Shown one piece after another: positions 50,159-60,117 of a stretch of 64,000 bases of DNA. The DNA lies in contig NZ_FMDM01000008.1 in the NCBI RefSeq assembly GCF_900090105.1, positions 242,146 to 306,145 on the forward strand, in the 5' to 3' direction. Numbering within the stretch: the stretch's first letter is position 1; the number at the start of each line of letters is the position of its first letter. The translations under genes and the position numbers were made by a program. The DNA is from Micromonospora humi (GTDB lineage Bacteria > Actinomycetota > Actinomycetes > Mycobacteriales > Micromonosporaceae). The notes beneath the pieces were generated by a model. That model did no database searches, had not been told where the DNA came from, and saw nothing but the letters and a program-made list of their open reading frames with translations.

Positions 50159-50905
50159 ATGATCGGAAACGCACAGCTGCTCGCCGGCCCCCGGGTGAGT
50201 GCCGCGCGGGCCGCGGAGCCGGCCGGCGAGGGACCCGTCGGCTGGGTCACCGGCCTGGTGGAACGGCTCGGTGGCCCCGGGGCCGGCCTCGCGGTGGCCC
50301 TGGAGAACCTGTTCCCGCCCATCCCCAGCGAGGTCATCCTGCCGCTGGCCGGGTTCACCGCCAGCCAGGGCCGGATGAGCCTCGTCGGCGCGATCGTGTG
50401 GACCACACTCGGGTCGGTGGTGGGCGCGCTGGCGCTCTACTACGTCGGCGCGGCGCTCGGGCGGGACCGGATGCGGGCCCTGGCCGCGCGGCTGCCGCTG
50501 ATCAAGCTGGAGGACGTGGACCGCACCGAGGCGTGGTTCCTGCGCCACGGCGTGAAGGCGGTGTTCTTCGGCCGGATGATTCCGATCTTCCGCAGTCTGA
50601 TCTCCGTTCCGGCCGGCGTGGAACGGATGCCGGTGCCGGTGTTCCTGCTCTTCACCGCGCTGGGCAGCCTGATCTGGAACACCGCGTTCGTGCTGGCCGG
50701 CTATCTGCTGGGTGAGCAGTGGCACGTGGTCGAGGCGTACGCCGGAACGTTGCAGAACGTGGTCATCCTGGCGGTGGTGGCCGGGGTGGGGTGGTTCGTG
50801 GTGAGCCGGGTGCGCCGGTCCCGCCGGGCCGCCGCGACCCCGGACGCCCCACCCCGTCCGGGCACCGTCTACCGGGGCGGCTGGTACGGCGCGGACGAGG
50901 ACTGA
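50159..50905 (+). CDS. DedA-family membrane protein
   Basis: 248 residues from ATG 50159. ENLFPPIPSEVILPLAGFTA and FFGRMIPIFRSLISVPAGVERMP are the conserved DedA motifs; four to five membrane segments follow the family pattern. DedA proteins are implicated in phospholipid flipping and membrane homeostasis. The last 37 nt overlap the convergent hydrolase gene. Confidence 0.93.
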   Translation: MIGNAQLLAGPRVSAARAAEPAGEGPVGWVTGLVERLGGPGAGLAVALENLFPPIPSEVILPLAGFTASQGRMSLVGAIVWTTLGSVVGALALYYVGAALGRDRMRALAARLPLIKLEDVDRTEAWFLRHGVKAVFFGRMIPIFRSLISVPAGVERMPVPVFLLFTALGSLIWNTAFVLAGYLLGEQWHVVEAYAGTLQNVVILAVVAGVGWFVVSRVRRSRRAAATPDAPPRPGTVYRGGWYGADED

Positions 50906-52257
50906 CACGCCGGGTAGAGGCGGCGGGTGCCGGTGCCGGCGGTCCAGGCGGCCGGGTCGCTGAACCGGCAGCCGAAGTCCGCCGCCGCGACGGCCCGTCG
51001 GTCGGTGACCGGGTCGCCGGCCGGGCGCTTTCCGGTGCGCACCCAGCGGGTCAGGTCGTCCCAGGCGGCGCCGGCCTCGGCCGGGCTGAACTCGCAGTGC
51101 TGCGCGGCCCGCACCGCCCGCTGCACCAGCAGCCGGGACCGGCCGTGCCACGCCACGTCCCGGGCGTACGCCTGCTCCATGCTGAACGGCACGAACAGGT
51201 CGCCCAGGTCGTGCAGGCTGAGCACCGGCACGCCCGGTCGGCCGGCGATCCGCGGCACCTCGGTCAGGCCGGCCGACAGCCGTTGCCGCAGGTTCTCCGG
51301 CGCGACCCGCTGCACGGTGGTGTTCAGGTTCACCGGCTGGTTCGGGGTGTAGCGGGTGAGCAGGTTGGTGGCGAGTTGACCGGGGCGCTGGGCGGGGGAG
51401 TCGCCGCCGTCGGTGGTGGCGATGCCGAACAGGAAGTCCTTCCAGACCGCGAACGCGGCGTCCGCGCCGGGGCGGGGGCCGCCCGAGCGGTCGACGGTGA
51501 CCGCGCGCAGTTGCTTGCCGAGCGCGTTCGTGGTGTCCGGGCCGGTGGGGGTGAGGCCGGCCAGCCCGGTCGCCACCTGGATCCGGGGCACCGCGTTGGT
51601 CAGGTAGTCGGCCGGCGGTGGGTAGGCGCGCACTCCGGTGAGCGCCTGCGCGACCAGGTTGTAGTCGAGGAAGTAGTCGAACAATTCCTGGTCGCCGAGC
51701 ACCCCGCACATCGGCAGCGCGCCGGCGTAGTAGCCGGGGTACTGCTCCAGGGAGCGGCCGATGACGTGCCCGCCCATGGAGACGCCGGCGATGAGCACCC
51801 GGTGCGGCCGCCGCACGGTGCGGGCGAACAGGTCGGCGAGGGCCCGGGTGCCCAGGACGCCGGAGCGGATGTCGTAGCCGTTGCGGTCGTAGGAGGACGA
51901 CGCCCAGGCGTACCCCTGGGTCAGCAGGCGCTGCCGCAGGTCGAAGGCGGGCGTCTCGGGGGAGAGTTCGGTGCCCTGGCCGCGGTAGCCGTGCGCCCAC
52001 ATCACCAGGTCACCGTTCCACTTCGCGGGGACCTCGACGACGTAGCCGGCGTGCGCGTGCACGCCCTGCCGGACGGTGCTGGCGGCACCGTCCACGACCA
52101 GCGGCGGCAGTGGCGGGTTGACGATGGTGTAGCCGGGCAGCGGCTGGCTGCCGTCGTCGCGGCCGGCGGCCGCGGCGGGCGCCGCGCCGGCCAGGCCGAG
52201 CGCGAGCACGAGGGCGGCGCCGGCGGCGAGCAGCCGGCGGGTGGGTGAGGTCTGCAT
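50869..52257 (-). CDS. Secreted alpha/beta hydrolase
   Basis: 462 residues from ATG 52257. An N-terminal Sec signal peptide is clear (RRLLAAGAALVLALGLAGAAPAAAA). The nucleophile elbow is AGVSMGGHVIG, the oxyanion region is VMWAHGYRGQG, and a late LHDLGDLFVPF probably holds the acid residue. The family has no firm function; it could be an esterase or a peptidase-like enzyme acting outside the cell. A strong palindrome lies 19 bp upstream of the start. Confidence 0.85.
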   Translation of the reverse strand: MQTSPTRRLLAAGAALVLALGLAGAAPAAAAGRDDGSQPLPGYTIVNPPLPPLVVDGAASTVRQGVHAHAGYVVEVPAKWNGDLVMWAHGYRGQGTELSPETPAFDLRQRLLTQGYAWASSSYDRNGYDIRSGVLGTRALADLFARTVRRPHRVLIAGVSMGGHVIGRSLEQYPGYYAGALPMCGVLGDQELFDYFLDYNLVAQALTGVRAYPPPADYLTNAVPRIQVATGLAGLTPTGPDTTNALGKQLRAVTVDRSGGPRPGADAAFAVWKDFLFGIATTDGGDSPAQRPGQLATNLLTRYTPNQPVNLNTTVQRVAPENLRQRLSAGLTEVPRIAGRPGVPVLSLHDLGDLFVPFSMEQAYARDVAWHGRSRLLVQRAVRAAQHCEFSPAEAGAAWDDLTRWVRTGKRPAGDPVTDRRAVAAADFGCRFSDPAAWTAGTGTRRLYPACQSSSAPYQPPR

Positions 52258-52275
52258 CGCTGCTCCCCGGGGACA

Positions 52276-52301
52276 AGGTCCCTACCGACCGGTAGGGACC
52301 T
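52276..52301. promoter_or_regulatory. 26-bp operator palindrome upstream of the secreted hydrolase
   Basis: AGGTCCCTACC (52276-52286) and GGTAGGGACCT (52291-52301) are perfect 11-bp arms around GACC. The inner CTACCGACCGGTAG resembles TetR-family operators. It lies 19 bp upstream of the hydrolase ATG, where it could block transcription. No TetR gene is adjacent, so the regulator is encoded elsewhere. Confidence 0.65.
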
Positions 52302-52346
52302 GAACCTAGGCCGGACGTCGAGGCCTGTCAATCACTGACCGACCGC

Positions 52347-53678
<1,332 letters not shown>

Positions 53679-53771
53679 CACGGGCACGTCCTTCCGCTTC
53701 CCGGCGCCGGCACCGTTGCCCACGCCGCCCCCGGATACGGATCGTCACCGCCGTCCGGTTCACTTGACCGG

Positions 53772-54128
53772 ATGGACGACACGATCTGGACCGCGGCGCG
53801 GGACGCCCGCGCCTGGCTGGACGCCGCCAACGGCACCGGCGACACGGAGTTGACCTGCCGCATCCTCAAGCTCGGCGAGGAGACCGGTGAGGTGGCCGCG
53901 GCGTGGATCGGCCTGCTCGGGCAGAACCCGCGCAAGGGCGTGACACACACCCGGGCGGAGGTGGCCGCCGAGCTGGCCGACGTGGCGTTCACCGCGCTGG
54001 TCGCGATCGAGAGCCTCGGCCTCGACGCGCAGGCCACGCTCGCCGGCGGCGCCGCCAAGGTGCGGGCCCGACTCGCCGACGCCTCCCCGCCCGGTGGAAT
54101 GAACCGTGGCGGAAACGGAGACGTATGA
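53772..54128 (+). CDS. MazG-like nucleotide pyrophosphohydrolase
   Basis: 118 residues from ATG 53772. The acidic MazG motifs ILKLGEETGEVAAAWIG and EVAAELADVAFTALVA are present, binding Mg2+ for NTP pyrophosphate cleavage. An inverted repeat CCGGT-N7-ACCGG (53755-53771) abuts the start codon. The short length indicates a single-domain member. Confidence 0.87.
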   Translation: MDDTIWTAARDARAWLDAANGTGDTELTCRILKLGEETGEVAAAWIGLLGQNPRKGVTHTRAEVAAELADVAFTALVAIESLGLDAQATLAGGAAKVRARLADASPPGGMNRGGNGDV

Positions 54129-54158
54129 CCCGGTGGGGACCGGCGAGAGGGGACGACC

Positions 54159-54992
54159 ATGACGACATCCGGGGACGACGCTGACCTGACCGACACACGC
54201 TGGTCCGCCACCGCCCGGCTGCTCGTCGCCGCCGCGGTGCTGGTGGTGGCGCTCGGTGGGGTCGCGGTCGCGGTCACCCTGTCCAACCCGGCCCGCCTCG
54301 GCGTGGTCTTCTCCGGCGGCCCGTCGTCGCCGGCCACCGGCGCCGGTGGCTCGGGCGGCGTCGGTGGCGCCGAGGTCGCCGCCACCGAGACGCTCACCGC
54401 CCCGCGCGGGGACCGTCGGCGGGCCGACTTCGAGCTGACCGACGGCCTGACCAGTTTCACCCTGCGCGCCGCGGACCTCGGCGACGATCTCTACCGGATC
54501 GGCGCGCCGGACGACGCTGGCGTGACGCCGCGCCCGCAGGTGACCGGCGACCGGGTCCGGTTGCGGATCCGGGAGAACGGCCGTCCCGGCCCGTCCGCCG
54601 TCGAGGTGGTGCTCAACTCCCGGCTGACCTGGCGGGTGCGCCTGGTCGGCGGCGTTCGGGAGCAGCAACTGGACCTGGGCGCGGCCCGGCTCGCCGGTCT
54701 CGAGATGGTCGGCGGCGCGTCCCGTACCGAACTGCGGTTGCCGCCCCTCGACGGCACGCTCGCCGTGCGGATGACCGGTGGGGTCAACCAGCTGAGCGTC
54801 ACCGTGCCCGGTGGCCCGCCGGTCCGGGTGCGGGTCGCCTCCGGCGCCGGCTCGCTGGCCGTCTACGACGAGCGCCGCGCCGGGATCGCCGCCGGTGACG
54901 TGGTCGGCTCGCCGGGTTGGGACCGGGCGGCCGACCGGCTCTACCTCGACCTGGTGGCCGGTGCGAACGCGGTGAGCGTCACCGCGGACTGA
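54159..54992 (+). CDS. Membrane-anchored beta-rich protein of unknown function
   Basis: 277 residues from ATG 54159. One transmembrane helix near the N-terminus (LLVAAAVLVVALGGVAVAVTL) is followed by a Gly/Ser linker and an outside beta-rich domain (FELTDGLTSFTLRAADLGDDLYRI ... LDLGAARLAGLEMVGGASRTELRLPP). The repeated short strands recall the DUF4097 adhesin-like fold, but this is not certain. It is followed 16 bp later by the pirin gene. Confidence 0.7.
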   Translation: MTTSGDDADLTDTRWSATARLLVAAAVLVVALGGVAVAVTLSNPARLGVVFSGGPSSPATGAGGSGGVGGAEVAATETLTAPRGDRRRADFELTDGLTSFTLRAADLGDDLYRIGAPDDAGVTPRPQVTGDRVRLRIRENGRPGPSAVEVVLNSRLTWRVRLVGGVREQQLDLGAARLAGLEMVGGASRTELRLPPLDGTLAVRMTGGVNQLSVTVPGGPPVRVRVASGAGSLAVYDERRAGIAAGDVVGSPGWDRAADRLYLDLVAGANAVSVTAD

Positions 54993-55008
54993 GCGTACAG
55001 TTCGGGCG

Positions 55009-55980
55009 GTGGACCGCACCGAATCGTTGCCCGCGCAGACGCTCCCACCCGGCGTCGGCGCCACCGACCCGGGCAGCGTGCTGCTGCCCGGCCACGACGT
55101 CCCCCTCGGCCGCTACACCACGGTGCGCCGGCTGCTGCCGCAGCGGCAGCGGCGGATGGTCGGGGCGTGGTGCTTCGTCGACCACTTCGGCCCGGACGAC
55201 GTGGCCGAGCGGCCGGGCATGGAGGTGCCGCCGCACCCGCACACCGGCCTGCAGACGGTCACCTGGCTGCTCGACGGCGAGATCCTGCACCGGGACAGCC
55301 TCGGCAACGTGCAGCCGATCCGCCCCGGCCAGCTCAACGTGATGACCTCCGGGCGGGGTATCGCCCACTCGGAACGCTCGCCGTCGGCGCACCCGCCGCT
55401 GATGCACGGCGTGCAGCTCTGGGTGGCGCTGCCCGACCCGGCCCGGGCCGGTGACCCCGACTTCGCCCACCACGCCGAGCTGCCCCGGTGGCGCGACGGC
55501 GACTGGGACCTGACGCTGCTCGTCGGGGAGTTCGGCGGGCAACGCTCGCCCGCCGTCGCGCACACCCCGCTGCTCGGCGCGCAGCTCGAGGCGCGCGGTG
55601 CCGCGCCGGCCACGCTGCCGCTGCGGCCCGACTTCGAGTACGGGCTGCTGGCGATGTCCGGTTCGGCCGACGTGGACGGCGTGGCGCTCGCCCCCGGCGC
55701 GCTGCTCTACCTGGGCACCGGCCGCACCGCGCTGATCCTGCGCGCGGCGCCCGGCAGTCGGCTGCTGCTGCTCGGCGGCGCACCGTTCGAGGAGCCGCTG
55801 GTGATGTGGTGGAACTTCGTCGGCCGTTCGCACGAGGAGGTCGCCGCCGCGCGCGAGGACTGGATGGCGGGGCGCCGGTTCGGCACGGTCGCCGACGACG
55901 CAGCGCCCCCGTTGCCCGCGCCCGCGCTGCCCACCACCCGGCTCAAGGCCCGCGACCGCAGCGGCGGCGTACGCGGCTGA
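55009..55980 (+). CDS. Pirin-family bicupin protein
   Basis: 323 residues from GTG 55009. The metal-binding His set is in PPHPHTGLQTVTWLLDGEILHRDSLG and the later GRGIAHSER; the C-terminal pirin domain contains EPLVMWWNFVGRSHEEVAAAREDW. Pirins are cupins, some with quercetinase activity or redox regulatory roles. It is probably co-transcribed with the upstream anchored protein. Confidence 0.93.
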   Translation: MDRTESLPAQTLPPGVGATDPGSVLLPGHDVPLGRYTTVRRLLPQRQRRMVGAWCFVDHFGPDDVAERPGMEVPPHPHTGLQTVTWLLDGEILHRDSLGNVQPIRPGQLNVMTSGRGIAHSERSPSAHPPLMHGVQLWVALPDPARAGDPDFAHHAELPRWRDGDWDLTLLVGEFGGQRSPAVAHTPLLGAQLEARGAAPATLPLRPDFEYGLLAMSGSADVDGVALAPGALLYLGTGRTALILRAAPGSRLLLLGGAPFEEPLVMWWNFVGRSHEEVAAAREDWMAGRRFGTVADDAAPPLPAPALPTTRLKARDRSGGVRG

Positions 55981-56152
55981 GGTCGTCGGGGGCGGCGTGC
56001 CGCCCGACACACTTTCCCGAATCTCACCCGTTCGGCTGATGCCGCGTCGTATGATGATCGTGGCAGCGATGCCCGCCCGGTTCGGGCGAACATCCACCAC
56101 CTGGTGATCGCGACCCGGTTCGGGCGCGCACCGTCAGGAACAGGTGCTGCGT

Positions 56153-56187
56153 GGCGCCCCAGGTCGCGGTTCGCGACCCGGGGCGCC
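56153..56187. terminator. Strong hairpin between pirin and DUF2795 genes
   Basis: GGCGCCCC (56153-56160) plus GGTCGCG pairs with CGCGACC plus GGGGCGCC (56180-56187), giving a 16-bp stem with one mismatch and a 3-nt loop. A second small hairpin CGCCCG-GTT-CGGGCG lies near 56079. The genes on both sides converge on this region, so it probably ends both transcripts. The rest of 55981-56257 shows no gene. Confidence 0.7.
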
Positions 56188-56257
56188 CGCCTGTCGCCGT
56201 CCCCCCGCTGTCCAGCGTCGTGCCCGGCCGCGCGGCGACCGGGCACCGCCGTGCCGC

Positions 56258-56527
56258 TCAGATGCCACGCAGGTGCTGCGAGACACGTGTGTGGTCGTCG
56301 CGCGCCTGCGCCGCCCGCTGCGACCGGTCCACCTCGGGCGCCGCGTCGATCCCGGCGGAGCGGGCCACCTGGACGCCGTTGGCGTAGTCCACCGGCGGCA
56401 GCGCCCGCAACGCCCGCAACACGTCCGGCGGCGCACCCTCCCGCTCGGCCTCGCGGATGACGTCGTCCTTGCCAGCCGGGTAGTCCAGCGCGGACAGGTA
56501 CTCAAGGACGTCCGAATAGCTCGCCAT
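56258..56527 (-). CDS. DUF2795 domain protein
   Basis: 89 residues from ATG 56527 with GAGGAG upstream. SDVLEYLSALDYPAGKDDVIREAEREGAPPDVLRALRALPPVDYANGVQVARSAG is the DUF2795 fold. The family is small, soluble, actinobacterial and functionally unknown. It is divergent from the DUF2267 gene. Confidence 0.92.
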   Translation of the reverse strand: MASYSDVLEYLSALDYPAGKDDVIREAEREGAPPDVLRALRALPPVDYANGVQVARSAGIDAAPEVDRSQRAAQARDDHTRVSQHLRGI

Positions 56528-56666
56528 GGGTCGGGGCTCCTCGCGCCAGTCGTCGGGTCGTGACCGCGCGGCGGTTACCCGTCGCGCCGCGACTCACGCC
56601 TGACCTCCCGCTGTTTGCGCCGCGCCGGTGCGGGTAGCCGCTGCGCGCACCGAAGGGGGAGCACCG

Positions 56667-57074
56667 ATGGACCACCACACGTTCGTGGCCCGGGTCGCCC
56701 GGCTCACCGGGACCGCCGAGGACCGGGCCGCGACGCTCACCGCCGCCACGTTGGAGACGCTGGCCGAGCGGATGACCGGCGGAGAGGTGCTGGACCTCGC
56801 CGCGCAACTGCCGAAGCCGCTGTGGGCTGCGCTCCGCCCCCATCCGCACACCGAGGCGGCCGAACGGTTCGGTGCGGGCGAGTTCGTCGCCCGGGTCGCC
56901 CGGCGGGCCGACTGCGACGAGAACACCGCCCGGACGGCGGCGCGGGCGGTGTTCGCCACCCTGCGCGCGGCGATCAGCAGCGGCGAGTTCGCCGACGTGA
57001 TGGTGCAGCTGCCCCGCGACTACCGGGACATGGTGGAGCCGGCCCTCGCACCGGCCACCGCGCGCCGCCGCTGA
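56667..57074 (+). CDS. DUF2267 domain protein (second copy)
   Basis: 135 residues from ATG 56667 with AAGGGGGAG upstream. Two similar halves are seen: FVARVARLTGTAEDRAATLTAATLETLAERMTGGEVLDLAAQLP and FVARVARRADCDENTARTAARAVFATLRAAISSGEFADVMVQLP. It is a paralogue of the protein at 3488-3883. The function is unknown. Confidence 0.9.
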   Translation: MDHHTFVARVARLTGTAEDRAATLTAATLETLAERMTGGEVLDLAAQLPKPLWAALRPHPHTEAAERFGAGEFVARVARRADCDENTARTAARAVFATLRAAISSGEFADVMVQLPRDYRDMVEPALAPATARRR

Positions 57075-57137
57075 CCCGGGCCGAAACCGTGGGCCAGGCC
57101 GGGGCCGAGCAGGCGTCGCGGCGGTCATCCGCACGGG

Positions 57138-57238
57138 CCGTCGCCGGTCGCCCGTCGCCGGTCGCCCGTCGCCGGTCGCCCGCCGCCCGTCGCCGCCCGT
57201 CGCCCGCCGCCGGTCGCCCGCCGCGCGTCGCCCGTCGG
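57138..57238. repeat. Tandem repeats of a 14-bp GTCGCC-rich unit
   Basis: Three perfect copies of CCGTCGCCGGTCGC (57138-57179) are followed by degenerate GTCGCC/CGCCCG repeats to about 57238. The stretch is non-coding and lies in the 550-bp gap between DUF2267 and the CoA-transferase gene. The unit is made of two similar 7-mers, like the 7-bp repeat at 3345. Confidence 0.88.
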
Positions 57239-57316
57239 CCGGTGGCGTGGCCTTGGTGCCGCCGCGACGGAAGCGGCTACGTTCCGTCGCGGGTAGCGCG
57301 TCCGTCGCCGGTGTCC

Positions 57317-57456
57317 CCGACCGCCTTTGCTCTGCAGCCATCGGCGCAGCACGCACGTAGCGTGACATTTCTGAGTGGATCGTCGTCACACCGCGGCCCC
57401 GGAAGGCCCAGCTCAAGGCCCCGCTGCGTCCGTGGCTGCAGAGCAAAGGCGGTCGG
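57317..57456. repeat. Palindromic element with 24-bp perfect arms
   Basis: The arms at 57317-57340 and 57433-57456 are exact reverse complements over 24 bp; the core is CCGCCTTTGCTCTGCAGCCA. The 92-bp spacer contains CACGCACGTAGCGTGACATT and codes for nothing recognisable. There is no transposase. The form suits a non-autonomous or REP-like element. The remaining gap to 57624 shows no gene. Confidence 0.88.
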
Positions 57457-57624
57457 AGCGATGCCCGCAGCCCGCGCGACGCGGACACGTTGAGTGACAG
57501 AAGGACTGGCTACCGTCAGTGGTCGGCGGCGAGGGCCGGACGACGGTCACCCCCCGGGTGGTGAATCGCCCCGCGTCCGGTCCTCCTGCGACGGGGATCC
57601 CAGCCCTGTCGCCGCGCCGGTCGC

Positions 57625-58773
57625 TCAGCCGATGGTGCCGGCGGCGCGCAGCGCGGCGATCCGTGCCGCGTCCACACCGGCCTCGGCCAGCACCTCGTCG
57701 GTGTGCTCACCCGGCTGCGGCGGCGGTCGGCGAACCGAGGTCGGTGTGGCCGAGAAGCGGGGTGCCGGGGCCGGCTGGGTGACTCCCTCCGGCGTGACGA
57801 AGGACTCCCGGGCGGCCAGGTGCGGGTGCCGTGGGGCCTCGGCCCAGTCGAGCACCGGCGCCACGCAGGCGTCCGTACCGGCCAGCAGCTCCGCCCACTC
57901 GTCACGGGTGCGCGTGCGGAACAGTCGGGCCCAGGCGGCCCGCAACGCCGGCCAGTTCGTCGGGTCGTCCCGGTCCGGGGCCTCGTCGTCCGCCAACGGG
58001 AAACCGGTGAGCCGGACCAGTTCGGCGTAGAACTGGGGCTCCAACGCGCCGACCGCCACGTACCGGCCGTCGGCGCACTCGTAGGTGTCGTAGAACGGCG
58101 CGCCGCCGTCGAGCAGGTTCACCCCGCGCGGGTCCTGCCAGAACCCGAGGCCGCGCAGCGCGTGGATCTGGGTGGCCAGCACCGACACCCCGTCCACGAT
58201 GGCCGCGTCGACCACCTGGCCGGGCGCGCCGCCGCGCACCGCGTGCAGCGCCGCCACCACGCCCAGGGCCAGCATCATGCCGCCGCCGCCGAAGTCGCCG
58301 AGCAGGTTCATCGGCGGCACCGGACGTTCGCCGGCCCGACCCACCCCGTGCAGCGCGCCGGTCAGGGCCAGGTAGTCGATGTCGTGGCCGGCGGTGTGGG
58401 CGAGCGGCCCGTCCTGCCCCCAGCCGGTCATCCGCCCGTACACCAGGCGGGGGTTGGCGGCGAGGCACTCGTGCGGGCCCAGGCCGAGGCGCTCGGCCAC
58501 GCCCGGCCGGAAGCCCTCGACCAGCGCGTCCGCGCCCGCCACCAGCGACCGCGCCAGCTCCTGCCCGTCCGGGTGCTTGAGGTCCAGCGCGACCGAGCGG
58601 CGGTTGCGGTTCAGCAGGTCGCCGGGGAACGCGCCGAAGCCGCCCCCGCCCACCCGGTCGACGCGCACCACGTCCGCGCCCAGGTCGGCCAGCATCATGG
58701 CGGCGAACGGCCCCGGGCCGATGCCGGCCAGCTCGATCACCCGTACGCCGGTCAGCGGTCCGGAGTTGCTCAC
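57625..58773 (-). CDS. CaiB/BaiF-family CoA-transferase (alpha-methylacyl-CoA racemase-like)
   Basis: 382 residues from GTG 58773; GTG 58782 is also possible. GVRVIELAGIGPGPFAAMMLADLGADVVRVDR is the family N-terminus. The region of the catalytic Asp, GHDIDYLALTGALHGVGR, and MNLLGDFGGGGMMLALGVVAALH match the racemase branch (Amacr/Mcr). It probably epimerises 2-methylacyl-CoA esters in branched lipid breakdown. Confidence 0.92.
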   Translation of the reverse strand: MSNSGPLTGVRVIELAGIGPGPFAAMMLADLGADVVRVDRVGGGGFGAFPGDLLNRNRRSVALDLKHPDGQELARSLVAGADALVEGFRPGVAERLGLGPHECLAANPRLVYGRMTGWGQDGPLAHTAGHDIDYLALTGALHGVGRAGERPVPPMNLLGDFGGGGMMLALGVVAALHAVRGGAPGQVVDAAIVDGVSVLATQIHALRGLGFWQDPRGVNLLDGGAPFYDTYECADGRYVAVGALEPQFYAELVRLTGFPLADDEAPDRDDPTNWPALRAAWARLFRTRTRDEWAELLAGTDACVAPVLDWAEAPRHPHLAARESFVTPEGVTQPAPAPRFSATPTSVRRPPPQPGEHTDEVLAEAGVDAARIAALRAAGTIG

Positions 58774-58898
58774 CCGCGTCACCCTAGGGGCCTCGGGCCC
58801 CGCGGCGCCACGCCCCGATCCGGGACACAGCGGTTGACCAGGGCAATCATGCGTGCCGTGACTTGGCGTCCGGGCCCGGCTTGGCCTAGCCTTGGAGT

Positions 58899-59025
58899 CG
58901 CGAGGGGAGTACTTCCCACGAACCATTCCGGTCAGTACGGCGAGCCCCCGGAGGCGAGCCTCGGGTGGTTGCCCACGAAACCGTGGGTGAAGGAGACCTC
59001 GAACATGACACGGTGTTCGAGGAGG
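58899..59025 (+). promoter_or_regulatory. yybP-ykoY-type manganese riboswitch upstream of the TerC-family gene
   Basis: The conserved CGAGGGGAGTA (58901) and AGGAGACCTCG (58991) ends, with CCCCGGAGGC in the middle arm, fit the yybP-ykoY aptamer known upstream of TerC/MntP-type genes. The closing helix P1 would pair CGAGG (58901-58905) with CCTCG (58997-59001). The same CCTCG is part of CCTCGAACA (58997-59005), which pairs perfectly with TGTTCGAGG (59014-59022) and so hides the ribosome site GAGGAGG (59019-59025). Ligand-bound P1 should free it, giving translational activation. Confidence 0.85.
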
Positions 59026-59029
59026 CCCC

Positions 59030-60043
59030 ATGACCGAAGTGTCCTACCTGTCCGCGGGTGAGCTGTCGTCGATCGGCACGCCGACGCTGTGGGCGGTGAC
59101 GATCGCCGGCGTGCTCGCCCTGCTGGTGCTGGACTTCCTGGTCACCCGCAAGCCGCACGAGGTCTCCCTTCGCGAGGCGCTCGGCTGGTCGGCCTTCTAC
59201 ATCGCGCTGCCGCTGGCCTTCGGCGCCTGGATCTGGTCCCGCTGGGGCGGCCAGCAGGGCATCGAGTACCTCACCGGTTACCTGGTCGAGAAGTCGCTCT
59301 CGGTCGACAACCTCTTCGTCTTCATGCTGCTGCTGGCCGCGTTCGCGGTGCCCGCCGCGCTGGCCCAGCGGGTGCTGCTCTACGGCATCGCCGGCGCGCT
59401 GGTGCTGCGCGCGATCTTCATCGCGCTGGGCGCCGCCGCCCTGCAGACGCTCGACTTCGCCTTCCTGCTCTTCGCGATCATCCTCATCGCCACCGCGGTG
59501 AAGCTGCTGCGCGACGCCCTCTCCGGGCACCAGCAGGAGGTCGACATCAACAAGATGCGGTCGGTGAAGCTGCTGCGCAAGGTCATGCCGGTGGTCGAGG
59601 AGTACCACGGCACCCGGATGACCATCCGCCAGCAGGGCCGCCGCGCCCTCACCCCGTTCGCGCTGGTCGTGGTCGCGGTGCTGGCCACCGACATCGTCTT
59701 CGCGGTCGACTCGGTGCCCGCCGTGTACGGCATCACCGAGGACCCGTACCTGGTCTTCGCCACCAACGCGTTCGCGTTGCTCGGCCTGCGGGCGCTCTAC
59801 TTCGTGCTGCACGCGGCGCTGAGCCGGCTGGTGCACCTCAGCTACGGCCTGGCCGTCATCCTGGCGTTCATCGGGCTCAAGCTCGGCCTGCACTGGGCGC
59901 ACGGCATCTGGAAGGGCGTGCCGGAGATCCCGACGCTCGCCTCGCTCGGCGTGATCATCGGCGTCCTGGTGATCGTCACCATCACCAGCCTGCGCGCGAC
60001 CCGCAACAGCGGCGACGGCGACCGCACCGTCGTGCACCAGTGA
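59030..60043 (+). CDS. TerC/Alx-family membrane protein (probable Mn2+ exporter)
   Basis: 337 residues from ATG 59030 with GAGGAGG 5 nt upstream. Multiple membrane segments and the family motifs EKSLSVDNLFVFMLLLAAF and ATDIVFAVDSVPAVYGITEDPYLVFATNAFALLGLRALYF are present; the conserved acidic residues lie within the membrane. TerC/Alx/MeeF proteins export manganese or metallate secreted enzymes. The upstream Mn riboswitch supports this. Confidence 0.94.
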   Translation: MTEVSYLSAGELSSIGTPTLWAVTIAGVLALLVLDFLVTRKPHEVSLREALGWSAFYIALPLAFGAWIWSRWGGQQGIEYLTGYLVEKSLSVDNLFVFMLLLAAFAVPAALAQRVLLYGIAGALVLRAIFIALGAAALQTLDFAFLLFAIILIATAVKLLRDALSGHQQEVDINKMRSVKLLRKVMPVVEEYHGTRMTIRQQGRRALTPFALVVVAVLATDIVFAVDSVPAVYGITEDPYLVFATNAFALLGLRALYFVLHAALSRLVHLSYGLAVILAFIGLKLGLHWAHGIWKGVPEIPTLASLGVIIGVLVIVTITSLRATRNSGDGDRTVVHQ

Positions 60044-60046
60044 CCG

Positions 60047-60076
60047 CCGGGGCCCCGGTCGACACCGGGGCCCCGG
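60047..60076 (+). terminator. Hairpin terminator after the TerC-family gene
   Basis: CCGGGGCCCCGGT (60047-60059) and ACCGGGGCCCCGG (60064-60076) are perfect 13-bp arms around CGAC, beginning 4 nt after the stop codon. There is no U-tract. Confidence 0.85.
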
Positions 60077-60117
60077 AACCCGTTCCTCGGCCCGACCGGG
60101 GGTGGTAGGACTGACGG

